A DNA stretch of 64,000 nt from Uloborus plumipes (Eukaryota; Arthropoda; Arachnida; Araneae; Uloboridae), in contig JAXGGA010000020.1 of NCBI GenBank assembly GCA_038373865.1, forward strand, positions 62,001 through 126,000, read 5' to 3'. The notes beneath the pieces were generated by a model. That model was not told where the DNA came from, did no database searches, and was given only the letters and a program-made list of their open reading frames with translations. This document shows, piece after piece, positions 11,001 through 21,214 of the stretch (position 1 is its first letter; each line of letters starts with the position of its first letter). Made by a program: the position numbers and the translations under genes.

Positions 11001-13286
11001 AAAAATGGTTTAGTAAAAGAGTAAAAAATGGTTTAAAATTACTTGTGTGCTCTACAAAGAAATGTCTTCATCGGTTAACCATTATTCAACTAATAAACGA
11101 TTCAAGTTAATAACACGATCCCTTTCGTTCCACCTATTATTTCTTAAACATAATAATTGGCTTGAAAAAGAAATCACCGTTTGTTTGTTTTTTTTGCTTT
11201 TAAATTTATGCAGTGAATATTTTATAAATAACGGCATGTAGTGACGTATTTTCAAAAACATTCATTCAACCATTCATCCTCTGTTCCTTTGCGTTTAAAT
11301 GTCAACAACTTAAAACCCATTTTCTGCTTCAGTAGCTTCTTACAATTAACCAATTGATCACTAAACAATACCTTTTCCGCTTCCGAATTGAACATCATTT
11401 TAGAAGCATTCTAATTCTTGAATTGAATACCTCATTGCGTGAAGGGCCGTTTTGGGATACACATCCCTTCTAATGGAAGGAATGGCTGAGTACCGAGAAT
11501 GGTGTAAATAGATAAATGCAATTAAAACTGTCAAATCGCTTCTGCATAAATGCGAATACCAGATTATTTCTTTAGCATACTTACATTCCAAGAAAGAAAT
11601 TCTTTTAGATTGTCAGCCGTAACATAAAGCTTTAATTAGATTAACTTAGAAAGGAATCTACTGACACAATCGCTTAATAAAGGATTTTGTTAGTACCAAC
11701 TAATTAAGTAGATCTAATTATGCATCGTTCATAATAGTCTCTGCACGTTGTCTTATTGAAAAAAATTTAAAAAAAAGTGCAGTTTTCCAGCAGATATTAC
11801 GAATAGTTGTGCATAAAGAACAGTTAAATTGTGTCAACAAAAGAAATGAATCAACTGCATTCTAGTCACTCACAAGCATCACTTAATTGGAAAAAATAGT
11901 TGCTGTTTGTTACAAAACATTATCATTAGCTCTGCTGTTAAATTGAAGAGCTGTCGGAACGATAATATGGTGACACAATGTTACGTCCGCGATGAAAATC
12001 TGCTTCATCAATTTGTTTGAAAAAACAAAACAAAACAAAAGTGCGTTATATATTTAGGATTATATGATTTTAGTCAAGTAAATATTTGTTATTGATTCAG
12101 AAAGATTCCAATAATGACATATTTTGTTTTGAACCTATCTATTTTTACCATTCAAAAGTGAAGAATGACTAGTTTTTAACTCGTCGTCGTTATAAGTATA
12201 TTTAATTTAACAAATGAATGTGTCCGTTTTTTTCAAGTTAAAAGCTAATTAAATTTAACTTCTATTTCATAAATGCTGCCTTATAAGGCAACAACAAGAT
12301 TGTTGTTCACCGGGACTCAATTGAACTGATAATTCCTTTGCGTGAATAGTACTAAGCTCACAACTAATAATTACTATAATAATTTTTAAAAACATAAAAT
12401 GGTTGTTAGTTGTTACCTTCTGGAAATTAGCATATGTTGACTTGATTGTTCTTGGAGTTTTCCTGAAAATAATAAAAAAAGAGTTGTCTAGATTCTTGCA
12501 TTTAGAATGACATCTTTGTGATAATTCACGGAAGAACATTTCACATCCATCACAGCGGAGTGCCAGTTGGAAAAGATCCAAGATGGTATATCCTTTAACA
12601 GTTTGTAGCTAAATTTGCGTATTAGTTGATTGGCTCTTTGCACGAAGACACATGACTCAAGGATGCCCATGGATACACACGTCATAACAGATAAGAAATA
12701 TATATAGTAAATTGCAAAATTTGCTACTCTTTTCACCTCGACTTAACTTTTATGTAATCATAAGTAATTTAATTAATATCTAAGAAGCTATCTTTGGCTG
12801 AGATTCAAAAACCTAAGTTTCAGGAAAGGAGTAGCGAGACTCTATGTTTTTAATGGTGCATTGTCTGGAAATGTAAGAAGTTTGATTTATTTCTAACAAT
12901 GAATTAATTCTGGGAGTATAATGATTATGTTTTCTATTTCTTTTAATTTCAAATGATAATTACAAACCGTTTTTCGAGTTATTTGTTTTTTACGGATGAA
13001 TGATATAATTAAAGCGATGCTTGATAGAAGAAAATTTTGTAATATTAGAGAACAATGTTTGAGAAGTATTTTCGTACAAACGTGAACAAATGTTCCTTTG
13101 ATATTCAGTTTGAATTGAAGGGCTTGGGAGATAAAGGGGTTATGTGACAAAACCGAAATTGTAAGTAATTAAAGCTCAAAGTTTTATTATTGCAGCTTTT
13201 TTGTTTTCTGGTTTTGTCGTTAAATGAACGTATGAAGTTGGTCGAATGAAATCTACTTTTTGATGTAACAAGTTTCATTTGCTTAC
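8098..13286. other. AT-rich sequence, no confident gene
   Basis: The longest open frame is 128 codons (8,821-9,207, +), rich in Phe, Leu and Ile; its start is not in good context and it resembles no known family. A repeated 11-mer, CATGTCGGCAG, occurs near 8,280, 8,683 and 8,850. A short acidic open segment at 9,503-9,622 could be a terminal exon. A 27-bp-scale tandem repeat of TAAAAAATGGTTTA lies at 10,980-11,040. Overlapping minus-strand frames at 12,267-12,736 are unassigned. Poly-A runs occur near 10,870. Confidence 0.5.
8280..8864. repeat. three dispersed copies of CATGTCGGCAG
   Basis: The word CATGTCGGCAG occurs three times in the same orientation, near 8,280, 8,683 and 8,850, twice followed by CG and with TGTCATGTCGGCAGCG shared by the first two. 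It is GC-rich relative to its surroundings. Whether it is a protein-binding site, a remnant of a tandem repeat or part of a decayed coding repeat cannot be decided here. Confidence 0.45.
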
Positions 13287-13343
13287 CTGTATCCATTGCT
13301 TATGGGACTTGGATCCATTGCTTGTCCCCCGTCCTTGTACAGA
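13287..13343 (-). other. candidate 57-bp internal exon of a host gene
   Basis: On the minus strand the segment is preceded by a pyrimidine tract and acceptor (TTTTTTTTTTGAAAATACAG) and followed by an exact consensus donor, CAG|GTAAGC. It is 57 nt, a multiple of three, and two of three frames are open. One frame reads LYKDGGQAMDPSPISNGY, which looks protein-like; the other reads SVQGRGTSNGSKSHKQWIQ. It is less AT-rich than its surroundings. I do not recognise the gene. If real, much of the neighbouring sequence is intron on the minus strand. The evidence is limited to splice signals and openness. Confidence 0.4.
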
Positions 13344-14208
13344 CTGTATTTTCAAAAAAAAAAGTAACATAGCCCCTTCATTATCCAAGCCCTTCAATTA
13401 AGAATGAATCTTTTGTTTCAAGTTGAATCAATCGAAATGTGAATGTTGTAATTGCTTGTTAGCTGCAGTTCAAGGTGGTCAGCATTCACGGCAGTAAATT
13501 TATTCAAAATTTAGGTTTCGTTTTCAATAATTTAAAATGGAGCGTTTGATTATGAGGAAGTAAAAGTAAATGTACATTTGAGTGTGGCTCTCAAAATATA
13601 AAAAAATACCCCCCCCCCAAACACCCAATCATCAATAGAGATAATAAAATTCCCTGTGTGAATGAAGCCCCATAAATCTCTAAAGTACTCTTTTATTGTT
13701 AAAAAGGGCAGTAAAACACAAATGGAGATCAAAGGTTATCAGTCGAGTACAATGTATCATATAACTAGAGTGGGTTGGTACTATGCAAACGCATTTTGAA
13801 AAAATGTGACTTAGATATTTCCTTCATTTCACAAGAAGTTTTTCATGCCGTTTGAAGGCGACAAAATAAAGAAATTAAAAGAGGGAAGTAATGGCTTTTC
13901 TTTGAAGACGCTTATTTTGAACTGCTACGATGATTAGACCCTAATAAGGTTCTAACAGTAGGATGTGACGAGCTTGAACTGCTAGAGAAGGTGATGAATA
14001 CGCGCAGTTAGATATCCATGGTACGATGAAATATTCTTCTAAAAGGATTAGTGAAAGAATTTATTTGGCAGATAGGGTGACTGGTAATCATAATGGTAAA
14101 TTTATGGATCCATGTGAAGAAACTATTTAAATCTAAATAGTAGCCAGTAAAGTTATTTAAGTGGTAGGAAATAGTCAACAATTTACTTTTTTGAAGGAAA
14201 AATACTTA
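13344..14208. other. no gene recognised
   Basis: AT-rich sequence between the candidate small exon and the pogo-like element. A C9 run at about 13,610-13,618 is the only notable homopolymer. Confidence 0.45.
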
Positions 14209-15609
14209 GGGGAAGACCGCTTATATTGGACCACTGCTTAAATTGGACCTCGGGCTTAAAATCTAGTACAGAGATCTGTATTACACTTTAACAGTAGAAA
14301 TATAAAATTTTAGGAGTAAAAACAATGTGTATGAAGTTTCACCAGTCTTCGAACTGTTTAGCGTGAGTTACGGCTTGATTTGTGTTGAAAACGTGCGAAA
14401 TCTTATTTTGCGGACTTGTTTCTAGAAGGATAACTCAAAAACTTGTAAATTGCGCTTAACTGCTGTTACAGTATTATAATCTGTGTTTAATAAGGATTAC
14501 ATCGATGTATTTACATGAGCGATTGTGATAGTTTTTGACAGAGCAATGAGCTGAAGAATAAAAAATGGCGTGTTTTCCTTTATTGGACCGAAAAAATTTT
14601 CCTATATTGGACCGGTGGTCCAATTTAAGAAAATGATTTTAAAGAAGATTTTTTATTAATCGTAGCACAAAATGAGTGACTCCTTTTATTTAATGGCGTA
14701 GTAAAAATTATTTTAAGCATACTTTAACACCTATTCTCGATATTCATTTAAACTTTTTTATCAAGCACATTTTTATCAAGCAAAAACTGCAACTTCTTAA
14801 AATGTATGTTTTTTCTTTTCTCTCCATTCATTAAGCTGCACTTTCAGGTTGTTAAACATAGTTATCAACTTAAATAAAATTTATGCTGGTTTACCGAGAA
14901 AAAAAATAGGAAATTCTTCGATATTTTCGAAATGATTTTAAAAGGAAAAGCAACTTATATGCTACTAAAATGTTCAATGTAGAAGAAGCCGGTATTTTCA
15001 CTGTCCAAAAGCCCCAAAATATATTGACGTATAGAGGTAACCATCAGGTTGGAACAGTAATGAATGGTGAACGTTGTATAAACACACTGGTTATTTGTTG
15101 CAAGCTTCCCTGGTGAGCAATATCCTTGTTCAAAAAAAAAGTTTTAATCACAAACGATAATTCACACAATTGATACAACATTTCATCAAAACTGTTAAGC
15201 CAAGCAATGTAAAAAGAATGTCCTTCTATTAATGGATAGGCACATCACTTACATAAAGAACATTGATGCAATAAACTTGGCTAACGATAATGCTTTCTCT
15301 TTAAGCACATCATGCACGTAGATGTGGTCTTTATTCAGTCTGTCTACATATTTTAATGGAGCATGTGATACATGGATGCGAGAACATCTAATGAGATCTA
15401 TTATCTAATATCGCATTGGAGAACTGTTTGGTTACTCTTATGGGCAAACCGCAATCAAGGCCATGGCAAATGCTGTGGGTTGATTCCAAAGAACAGGAGT
15501 TTGGATTGTTAATTGCCATGTGTTTAATGACACTGATTTGGCTGCAGCAGAATTAGAGTCAAGTAGTCCAGATGAAACTCACTCAACTCACCACACACCT
15601 ATCCCTTAA
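14209..15609 (+). mobile_element. decayed pogo/Tigger-type DNA transposon (right end not found)
   Basis: The left end appears to be GGGGAAGACCGCTTATATTG directly after a TA (14,207-14,208). The 5' noncoding part contains repeated TATTGGACC words in both orientations (14,220-14,260 and 14,580-14,630). Inside lies a degenerate pogo-type transposase. A matching right terminal repeat is not visible: the sequence passes from the transposase C-terminus straight into the G-free block at 15,575. Element assignment rests on the protein remnant; the exact left end is inferred. Confidence 0.65.
14900..15609 (+). pseudogene. pogo/Tigger-like transposase remnant (DDE catalytic domain and C-terminus)
   Basis: Conceptual pieces match the pogo/Tigger (DDE_1) transposase layout in order. 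MFNVEEAGIFTVQKPQNIL at about 14,970 corresponds to the first catalytic block, normally NVDETG; the first Asp reads as Glu. LLMDRHITYIKNIDAINLA at about 15,225 is the second block, where the usual DGHSSH has become DRHITY. DTWMREHLMRSI, GELFGYSYGQ and RTGVWIVNCHVFNDTDLAAA are the conserved C-terminal segments. Several frameshifts and stops separate the pieces and the N-terminal CENP-B-like helix-turn-helix is missing, so it is inactive. The last frame stays open to TAA at 15,607-15,609, 35 bases inside the G-free block. Confidence 0.8.
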
Positions 15610-16869
15610 CCATAACTATACCTAATACCCCATACCCCTCCACTCACTCAACCCAACTACCCTAACATCCTCCACTTCTTCACTAAACACCCCCATCAAT
15701 ACCCCAACCACATCAAAATACCCTCTTACCCACACCAAATCACCCCCCACTCCTTCCCCCCCTTCCTTACAACCTCCCACAACACCTCTACACCCTCTTC
15801 ACTCTCCTCCCCCTACCCCTCCTCCTCCTCCCCATCCCCCCCCCAATAACAATCCACAAATACACTCTCATCCTATCCCCCCATCAACCTATACATCCCA
15901 TCCACTTCTCTAAACACCCCATCACCTATCTTCCTCCCCCTCCCAAACAATCCCACATTCCCCCCTATACACTAACCCACACCCAACAACACATCAAACA
16001 TTACCTTACCCAAACTTCCTTCATTAACCCAAACTTTCACACAACACCCAATTCCAAAATCCCAAAAACACCTCACCAAAAAACCCCACCAAACCACACA
16101 AAACTCCCCACACCTAACTTCTTAACATCAACCAAAACTACTCATCCCCACAAAATCAAAATAAATAACCAATCTCCCTTAATAAAACTTTTTACCACAC
16201 TTCTTAAAACCAACCCCCCATACCATACACCCCATCCCCCACTACCACCCTACCACTAACCCCACCACAAAACCACAACCCACTCATCCAATACTCTCAA
16301 CAACCAACCCTACCCAAACACACAAACCAAATCACCAACATCCAAAAATCAATCCCACAACCACCCACTACAACACAACATACCATAAACTAACAACCAA
16401 ACCCCCCCTACCTCCACATAACTCATACCAACCCCAAACTAACATCCCCATACAAAAACACCTACCAAACCTAAACCAACTACCAACCTCCAATAACACT
16501 ACACAACCCTCAACTTACACCACCATAAACACCCACCCCCTCTCCCCATTCAAATACCCCATACACTTCAAAATCACCCCAATTATACAAACCACAAAAA
16601 CATTATTACCTACCCCACATCCAACAAAATCCACATATCAATTAAAAATAAAACCTTCCTACCCCAAAACCCCCCAATCAAAACATACCCCTCACCTCAC
16701 CACATCATACACTACACAAACCTACCCAATATCTTTATCCTCCCACAAACCACAAACCCCCCAACACTCACATAATCATCCCTACATCTTCAAACCACCC
16801 CCCACCAATCCCAAACACACCACACCAAAATAAATCCACCCCAAATCCACCCACCTCCCCTCAAAAAAA

Positions 16870-17060
16870 AAATATCCCCCCATCTAAACAACCTATTCCA
16901 AACCCTCCCCTTCTTCTTACACAACCCACCATTCCTCCAACTCCCATCTCATCCTTATATAACACACAATCCCTCCACCCCAACTATTAAAAAAACTAAA
17001 ACAATAATCATAATCCCCACACCCCAAACCTACACCCCAAAAATCCCCCCTAAACTACCA
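16870..17060. repeat. internal repeat of the G-free block, copy 1
   Basis: Runs from TATCCCCCCATCTAAACAAC through CTTCTTCTTACACAACCCA, CTTATATAA and CCCCAACTATT to AAAATCCCCCCTAAACTAC. The same words recur in order about 355 bp downstream. Differences are mainly T/C exchanges and small indels. The duplication shows that the block has internal structure and is not random filler. Confidence 0.75.
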
Positions 17061-17226
17061 AAACACCCACCCAAACCCATCCCTCCCCCACCAAACAAAA
17101 ACCTATACAAACCTCCACAACATACCAACCCCCACAAACCACAACAACCTCCTCCCTCCCCTATCTCCCACCAAACATCACCCCCAACCTAATAACCTAA
17201 CCTCCCCCACACTCATACTCCCCCTC

Positions 17227-17420
17227 ATATCCCCCCATCCAACCAAACTACTAAAAACATCCTCTTCTTCTTACACAACCCACAACTCCTCAACTCCCAC
17301 CCCACCCTTATATAAACACCAATCCCCTCCCCCCAACTATTCAAAAAAAAAAAAAAAAAAAAAATACAATCCCCACACACCCAAACTACCCCCAAAAATC
17401 CCCCCTAAACTACAAACACC
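17227..17420. repeat. internal repeat of the G-free block, copy 2
   Basis: Contains TATCCCCCCATCCAACCAA, CTTCTTCTTACACAACCCA, CTTATATAA, CCCCAACTATT and AAAATCCCCCCTAAACTAC, in the same order as copy 1 at 16,870. A 22-base A-run replaces the mixed A-rich segment of copy 1. Beyond about 17,420 the two copies no longer align. Confidence 0.75.
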
Positions 17421-18656
17421 AACCAAAACCACAAAAAATATACCCCTCCTCACTCACATCAAAATACTCCACCCCCTACAACACAAACAAAAACCATCAA
17501 ACACCAATACAATCCATATCTCCTCCTCTCACTTCACTCCCACAAATCCTCCCCCCACCCCATCCCCACATCTAAACTCCACAACACTTCAATAAATACA
17601 AATCCTATAAATATATCACATAAAACCTCCCCAAACCTTCCACACATAAATCACAAAACCCTCACTCCAACAATCCAAACTCTATTCCCTACAATAATCC
17701 TACTAACACATCCCACAACTTCCACAACAAAATACCACAACCAACAAAATCCTCTCCACTACCCACAACCTCCAAACATAACCTTCCTAAATCTACTAAC
17801 AAACAACACCCACAACCCAAACAATTAACACTACCCTCACCACTACAAACAACTTACCCTCACTACAATCAACCTACCTCACTACCAACCAATCCCCAAA
17901 ACCAAAAAAACAAAACCCACCCACTCCTATACTCCCTATACAAATACAACCATTCATCATCCCAAAACTAAACAAAAACAATCCAACATACATACTTTTC
18001 AACTCAAAAACCAACACAACAACAACAAACACCTCCCCCCCAACATCACCTCTCCACCCCATCCCCCCCCCCCCCCCCCACTCCCCCCCACCCAACAAAC
18101 ACACAACACCACATCCCACAAAATCACCCCACCTCCTCTCCATCACCATCTCCCCATCCTTCCTTAATCTCTAACCCCACACCCCCTACACAACAACCCA
18201 AATCATCCCCCTTCACCCCCCCCAACCCCTCCCCCCCACTCACCACAACCTCCCACCCAAAAACCAACAACAAAAACAAACCCTCAATATACACACACAA
18301 ACAATCCCAACCACCCAACACCAACCAACCCCACCCACACCACTAAAAACATCACCCCCTCATCCCCATAACAAAACCTCCCCCCACAATCCCAACCTAA
18401 CTTCCCCATCCACTCCAAAAAACCCCCATAATTACATCCCATATACACAATATCCCACTCCCCCCCCCCCCCCCCCCCTCCACCAAAATAAAAATCCAAT
18501 CAATCACCACCAAACTTAAAAAATCCATCAAATAATCATTCAATCACTAAACACACCTATCACAACCTATCCAACATAAAATCCCACAAAAAAACCACAT
18601 CAATAAATTCATCCAATCCACATCAAATTTCTCACATCATAACTCAACTAACAACT

Positions 18657-19369
18657 GAATTTGGAGTCATAAATTATTTCTCACTTTTCTTACTGCTTAA
18701 TAAGGATTAAGATGATTTTTAAGTAGCATAATAGGGCTGTAAATACACTTAAAAATAAAGGTTTGTTTGCTTTTCAGTGAAATTTAGGTTAGGAAAATGA
18801 CTAGAATTTTTTTCAAAAATTTTGATACTGAAATGTGTATATTGTGCAACAGCAACGAGAAAACGAAAAAAACCACTAATTTTATTCTTTGCAATGATAG
18901 AACACACCTTCAGGCTCATTTCGAATGCTTCCATTATTGAATAGGACCTCCGCCTTTTCGTGAAATGCCACTTAAGTTAACTCATGTTTTGCAAAAGAAA
19001 AAAAAATGCTTGTCGTAATTTATTCAAATTTTATTCAAACAAAATTATATTATATAAATTTCAAGTATTTTTTTATTAAATCCACATACTTTCAGCAACA
19101 TATCTGAGAATTTTTGGAAATATTGAAAGATTTCTGCACCCGTCACAATTTACTGAAGAGATACGTATACATGCAGATTAGGCTTAGCGGTTGACAGAAA
19201 ATGCAGTTTTTTGAAAAGTTTGACGGCCTGTAAAACAAAAACCAGATCACATATGGGCAAAAGAATTCATATGGTTACTTACCACCATAAAAATATTAAA
19301 TACACCAAATTTTATCAAAATCCGAGGACATGGGTTACATGACCGGGTGAACTGACATGGAATGACCCA
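18657..19369. other. AT-rich sequence, no gene recognised
   Basis: Ordinary base composition resumes at 18,657. A somewhat more complex segment at about 19,180-19,370 looks like part of a dispersed repeat but has no partner in this window. Confidence 0.4.
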
Positions 19370-19880
19370 GTAATAAGCTGTAAAATTTCTAGGATCACAA
19401 CTTATTACTGTACATTTTACAGTTTTAACCTTTTGGATCCGGGCTGTTTTTTAGAAATTTGTCTTTCGACCCATGTAGTACGACAGTTGAACCACAGATT
19501 TCTTTTCCATTGAAAAGAGAAGGTATAAACTGTCGTACCAGACGTATGAAACCTTGAAAAAATCCCCGGCTACAAAGGGTTCGATTGAAAATCTCAACCC
19601 CGTCCTCTAAAAAAAAAAAAAAAAAAAAAAGACTTACAGTACAGCATGTGTACCGCCCGGCTCCTAAAGGTTAAACTGGAACCTCTTCTGCCAATATTAT
19701 ACTGTTATTTTTACAGTATAATACAGCTAATTTTATAGTGATAAACTATAAATTTGCTAGTTTTTCAGTCATAAACTGAAAGATAGCTAGTTTTACCATT
19801 TATTACTGTGCTTTTACAGTTTTAAACTGGATCCTCTGCTACCGGTACTATACTGTAAAAACAACAGGTTATTTTTTGCA
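19370..19880. mobile_element. CACTG/TA MITE interrupted by a piggyBac-type MITE
   Basis: The two halves carry the family words (AATAAGCTGTAAAATTTCTA and TACATTTTACAGTTTTAA on the left; AACTGGAACCTCTTCTGCC, TTTACAGTATAATACAGC and TACTGTAAAAACAACAG on the right) and rejoin cleanly when the insert at 19,429-19,670 is removed. The left terminal repeat is missing or decayed. The right end, near 19,880, reads TTTTTTGCAGTTTA. Confidence 0.8.
19429..19670. mobile_element. piggyBac-type MITE (242 bp) nested in the CACTG MITE
   Basis: The insert is flanked by exact TTAA duplications (19,425-19,428 and 19,671-19,674). Its ends are inverted repeats, CCTTTTGGATCCGGGC at the left and CCTTTAGGAGCCGGGC in reverse complement at the right. 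Interior inverted words GTACGACAGTT and AACTGTCGTAC add a second stem. TTAA duplication with CC-starting termini is the hallmark of the piggyBac superfamily. It has no open reading frame. Its position shows it arrived after the CACTG MITE. Confidence 0.9.
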
Positions 19881-20329
19881 GTTTATTTATAATAATTTTT
19901 CAGTGCATTACCTACATTTTTTTACCTTTTAAACTTCTCTGACATGACTGGAACTGAACGGCTTAATGATTTGGAGCAAAACGATTAGAAACCTTCCATA
20001 AATTGTTTCGTTTGACACTGTTAATCATTAAAGTTATTGAAGTCAATCCCATCTTCGCTTTGGTTCAACTGAAAATCACATTAAAAAAGTCACGCGATTA
20101 ACAAGAGAAAGCCAATACTTAAAAACTCATCCCAAAAGTTCCGTTTCGTGATTTTCTGCTATTTCAACAATAACTTCGAAAGAACACTTCCCTCCAAATG
20201 ACCATTTTCTTCCCAATGGCACCCGCCCCGACGAAACTTTCCAACAGCAATGCTACTTGGCACGCCTCGAATCTTTTGTCTATTCTCAGGCCAATATTGG
20301 CTCGTCGTGTGGGAAAACAATGTTCTTAC

Positions 20330-20468
20330 TTGAAGTCTGCTGAGAACGGAGGGGGGTATTCTAAAGCCAGCAGGCAGTGGGAGGTCAACATCTGGTCTCG
20401 ATAGTGACGGATTCGTAACCAGCAAGCTATCCGCGGCACAAACTACCATCATCACCGAAATAGAGTTG
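20330..20468 (-). other. candidate exon or GC-richer open island
   Basis: Between about 20,160 and 20,460 the sequence is markedly less AT-rich than its surroundings and one minus-strand frame stays open for 98 codons (20,159-20,455). On the minus strand an acceptor-like AAAAATACAG ends at 20,469 and a donor-like GTAAGA follows base 20,330, giving a 139-bp segment reading NSISVMMVVCAADSLLV and then SLSRPDVDLPLPAGFRIPP. The hydrophobic start followed by ALA-type small residues could be a signal peptide. I recognise no family. It might be an exon of the same minus-strand gene as the 13.3-kb candidate, or a decayed mobile element. Confidence 0.35.
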
Positions 20469-20995
20469 CTGTATTTTTGGATGATGATGAAGAGCTAGGG
20501 CCTGTTATCAATTGAGATATTTTTCTCAGCATGTTAAAAATGATAGTGTGTTTCTGAAATTTGTTACGAGTATTTTACATTAGTGTATGTTATTGGTTTT
20601 AGAACCATGTGTTTAGAAAAGTATTTCCAATTACTCATCTAGGGTTCATATATTAATATTTTCGGATGATTTACATTTTGCAACGATACTGAAAAACAAT
20701 CAATTTGGATATATTTAAACAATGCGTATAAAAAACGTTAATCGCAAGGCAACAAGAAACAATACTAATAAATCTTTTAAAATAAAAGAAAAAATTTAAA
20801 ATACATTGCAAATTATCATTTCAAAATATATACATACAGTTTTAAACGTGAGTTTCAACAGTGAGAATCATTGATAGCACACAATTTTCTTTTAAATGTA
20901 TCATGTCATATTGTCAAATTGTTAAAACAACTATTGTTTCTTCTAGTAAAATTAGTTATAAAATAAATGACTTAACGGAAGAAAATACTTTTTAT

Positions 20996-21214
20996 CACAA
21001 TTTTTGCAGTAATAAACTGTAAAATTGCTCATTTTAGGGTAATAAACTGTAAAATTGCTCATTTTACGGTAATAAACTGTAAAGTTGCTCATTTTACGGT
21101 AATAAACTGTAAAATTGCTGTTTTTACAGTTTATTAAAATTTTAATTTTAATTTTAAATTTGAACTCTGTTTCCAGTATTATCCTGTAAAAATAACAGTT
21201 TATTTTTTGCAATG
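20996..21214. mobile_element. CACTG/TA MITE, truncated copy with four core repeats
   Basis: Contains four near-identical units of GGTAATAAACTGTAAAATTG plus CTCATTTTA in tandem, then a terminal part with TCCTGTAAAAATAACAG and GCAATG followed by TA (21,215-21,216). The left terminus is absent. The tandem units are more alike than those of other copies, suggesting local expansion within this copy. Confidence 0.8.

Larger units (their letters stand above)
15575..18656. other. 3,082-bp block with no G on the plus strand
   Basis: From the last G at 15,574 to the next at 18,657 the plus strand contains only A, C and T. Sample lines run from about 30% to 52% C with A roughly twice T, so the block is far richer in C than the genome around it and its complement is a C-free, G-rich strand. 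Both borders are abrupt; flanking sequence has ordinary composition. The block contains a pure A-run (17,343-17,364) and C-runs of 14 or more (about 18,064 and 18,463). Minus-strand open frames such as 17,874-18,149 and 18,284-18,499 are Gly/Val-rich by-products of the composition, not genes. Cytosine deamination does not fit, since it would lower rather than raise C+G. A sequencing or consensus artefact is a serious alternative to a genuine strand-biased satellite. Confidence 0.95.

Noticed and set aside
17874..18499. Three overlapping Gly/Val/Trp-rich open frames on the minus strand (17,874-18,149; 18,124-18,324; 18,284-18,499).
   Set aside because: They exist only because the strand lacks C, which alters stop frequency and forces Gly, Val and Trp codons. 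They overlap in different frames and have no domain or signal.
15575..18656. Bisulfite-like or APOBEC-type deamination as the cause of the G-free block.
   Set aside because: Deamination of either strand would raise T or A while keeping C+G low. Here C rises to 30-52% and T falls.
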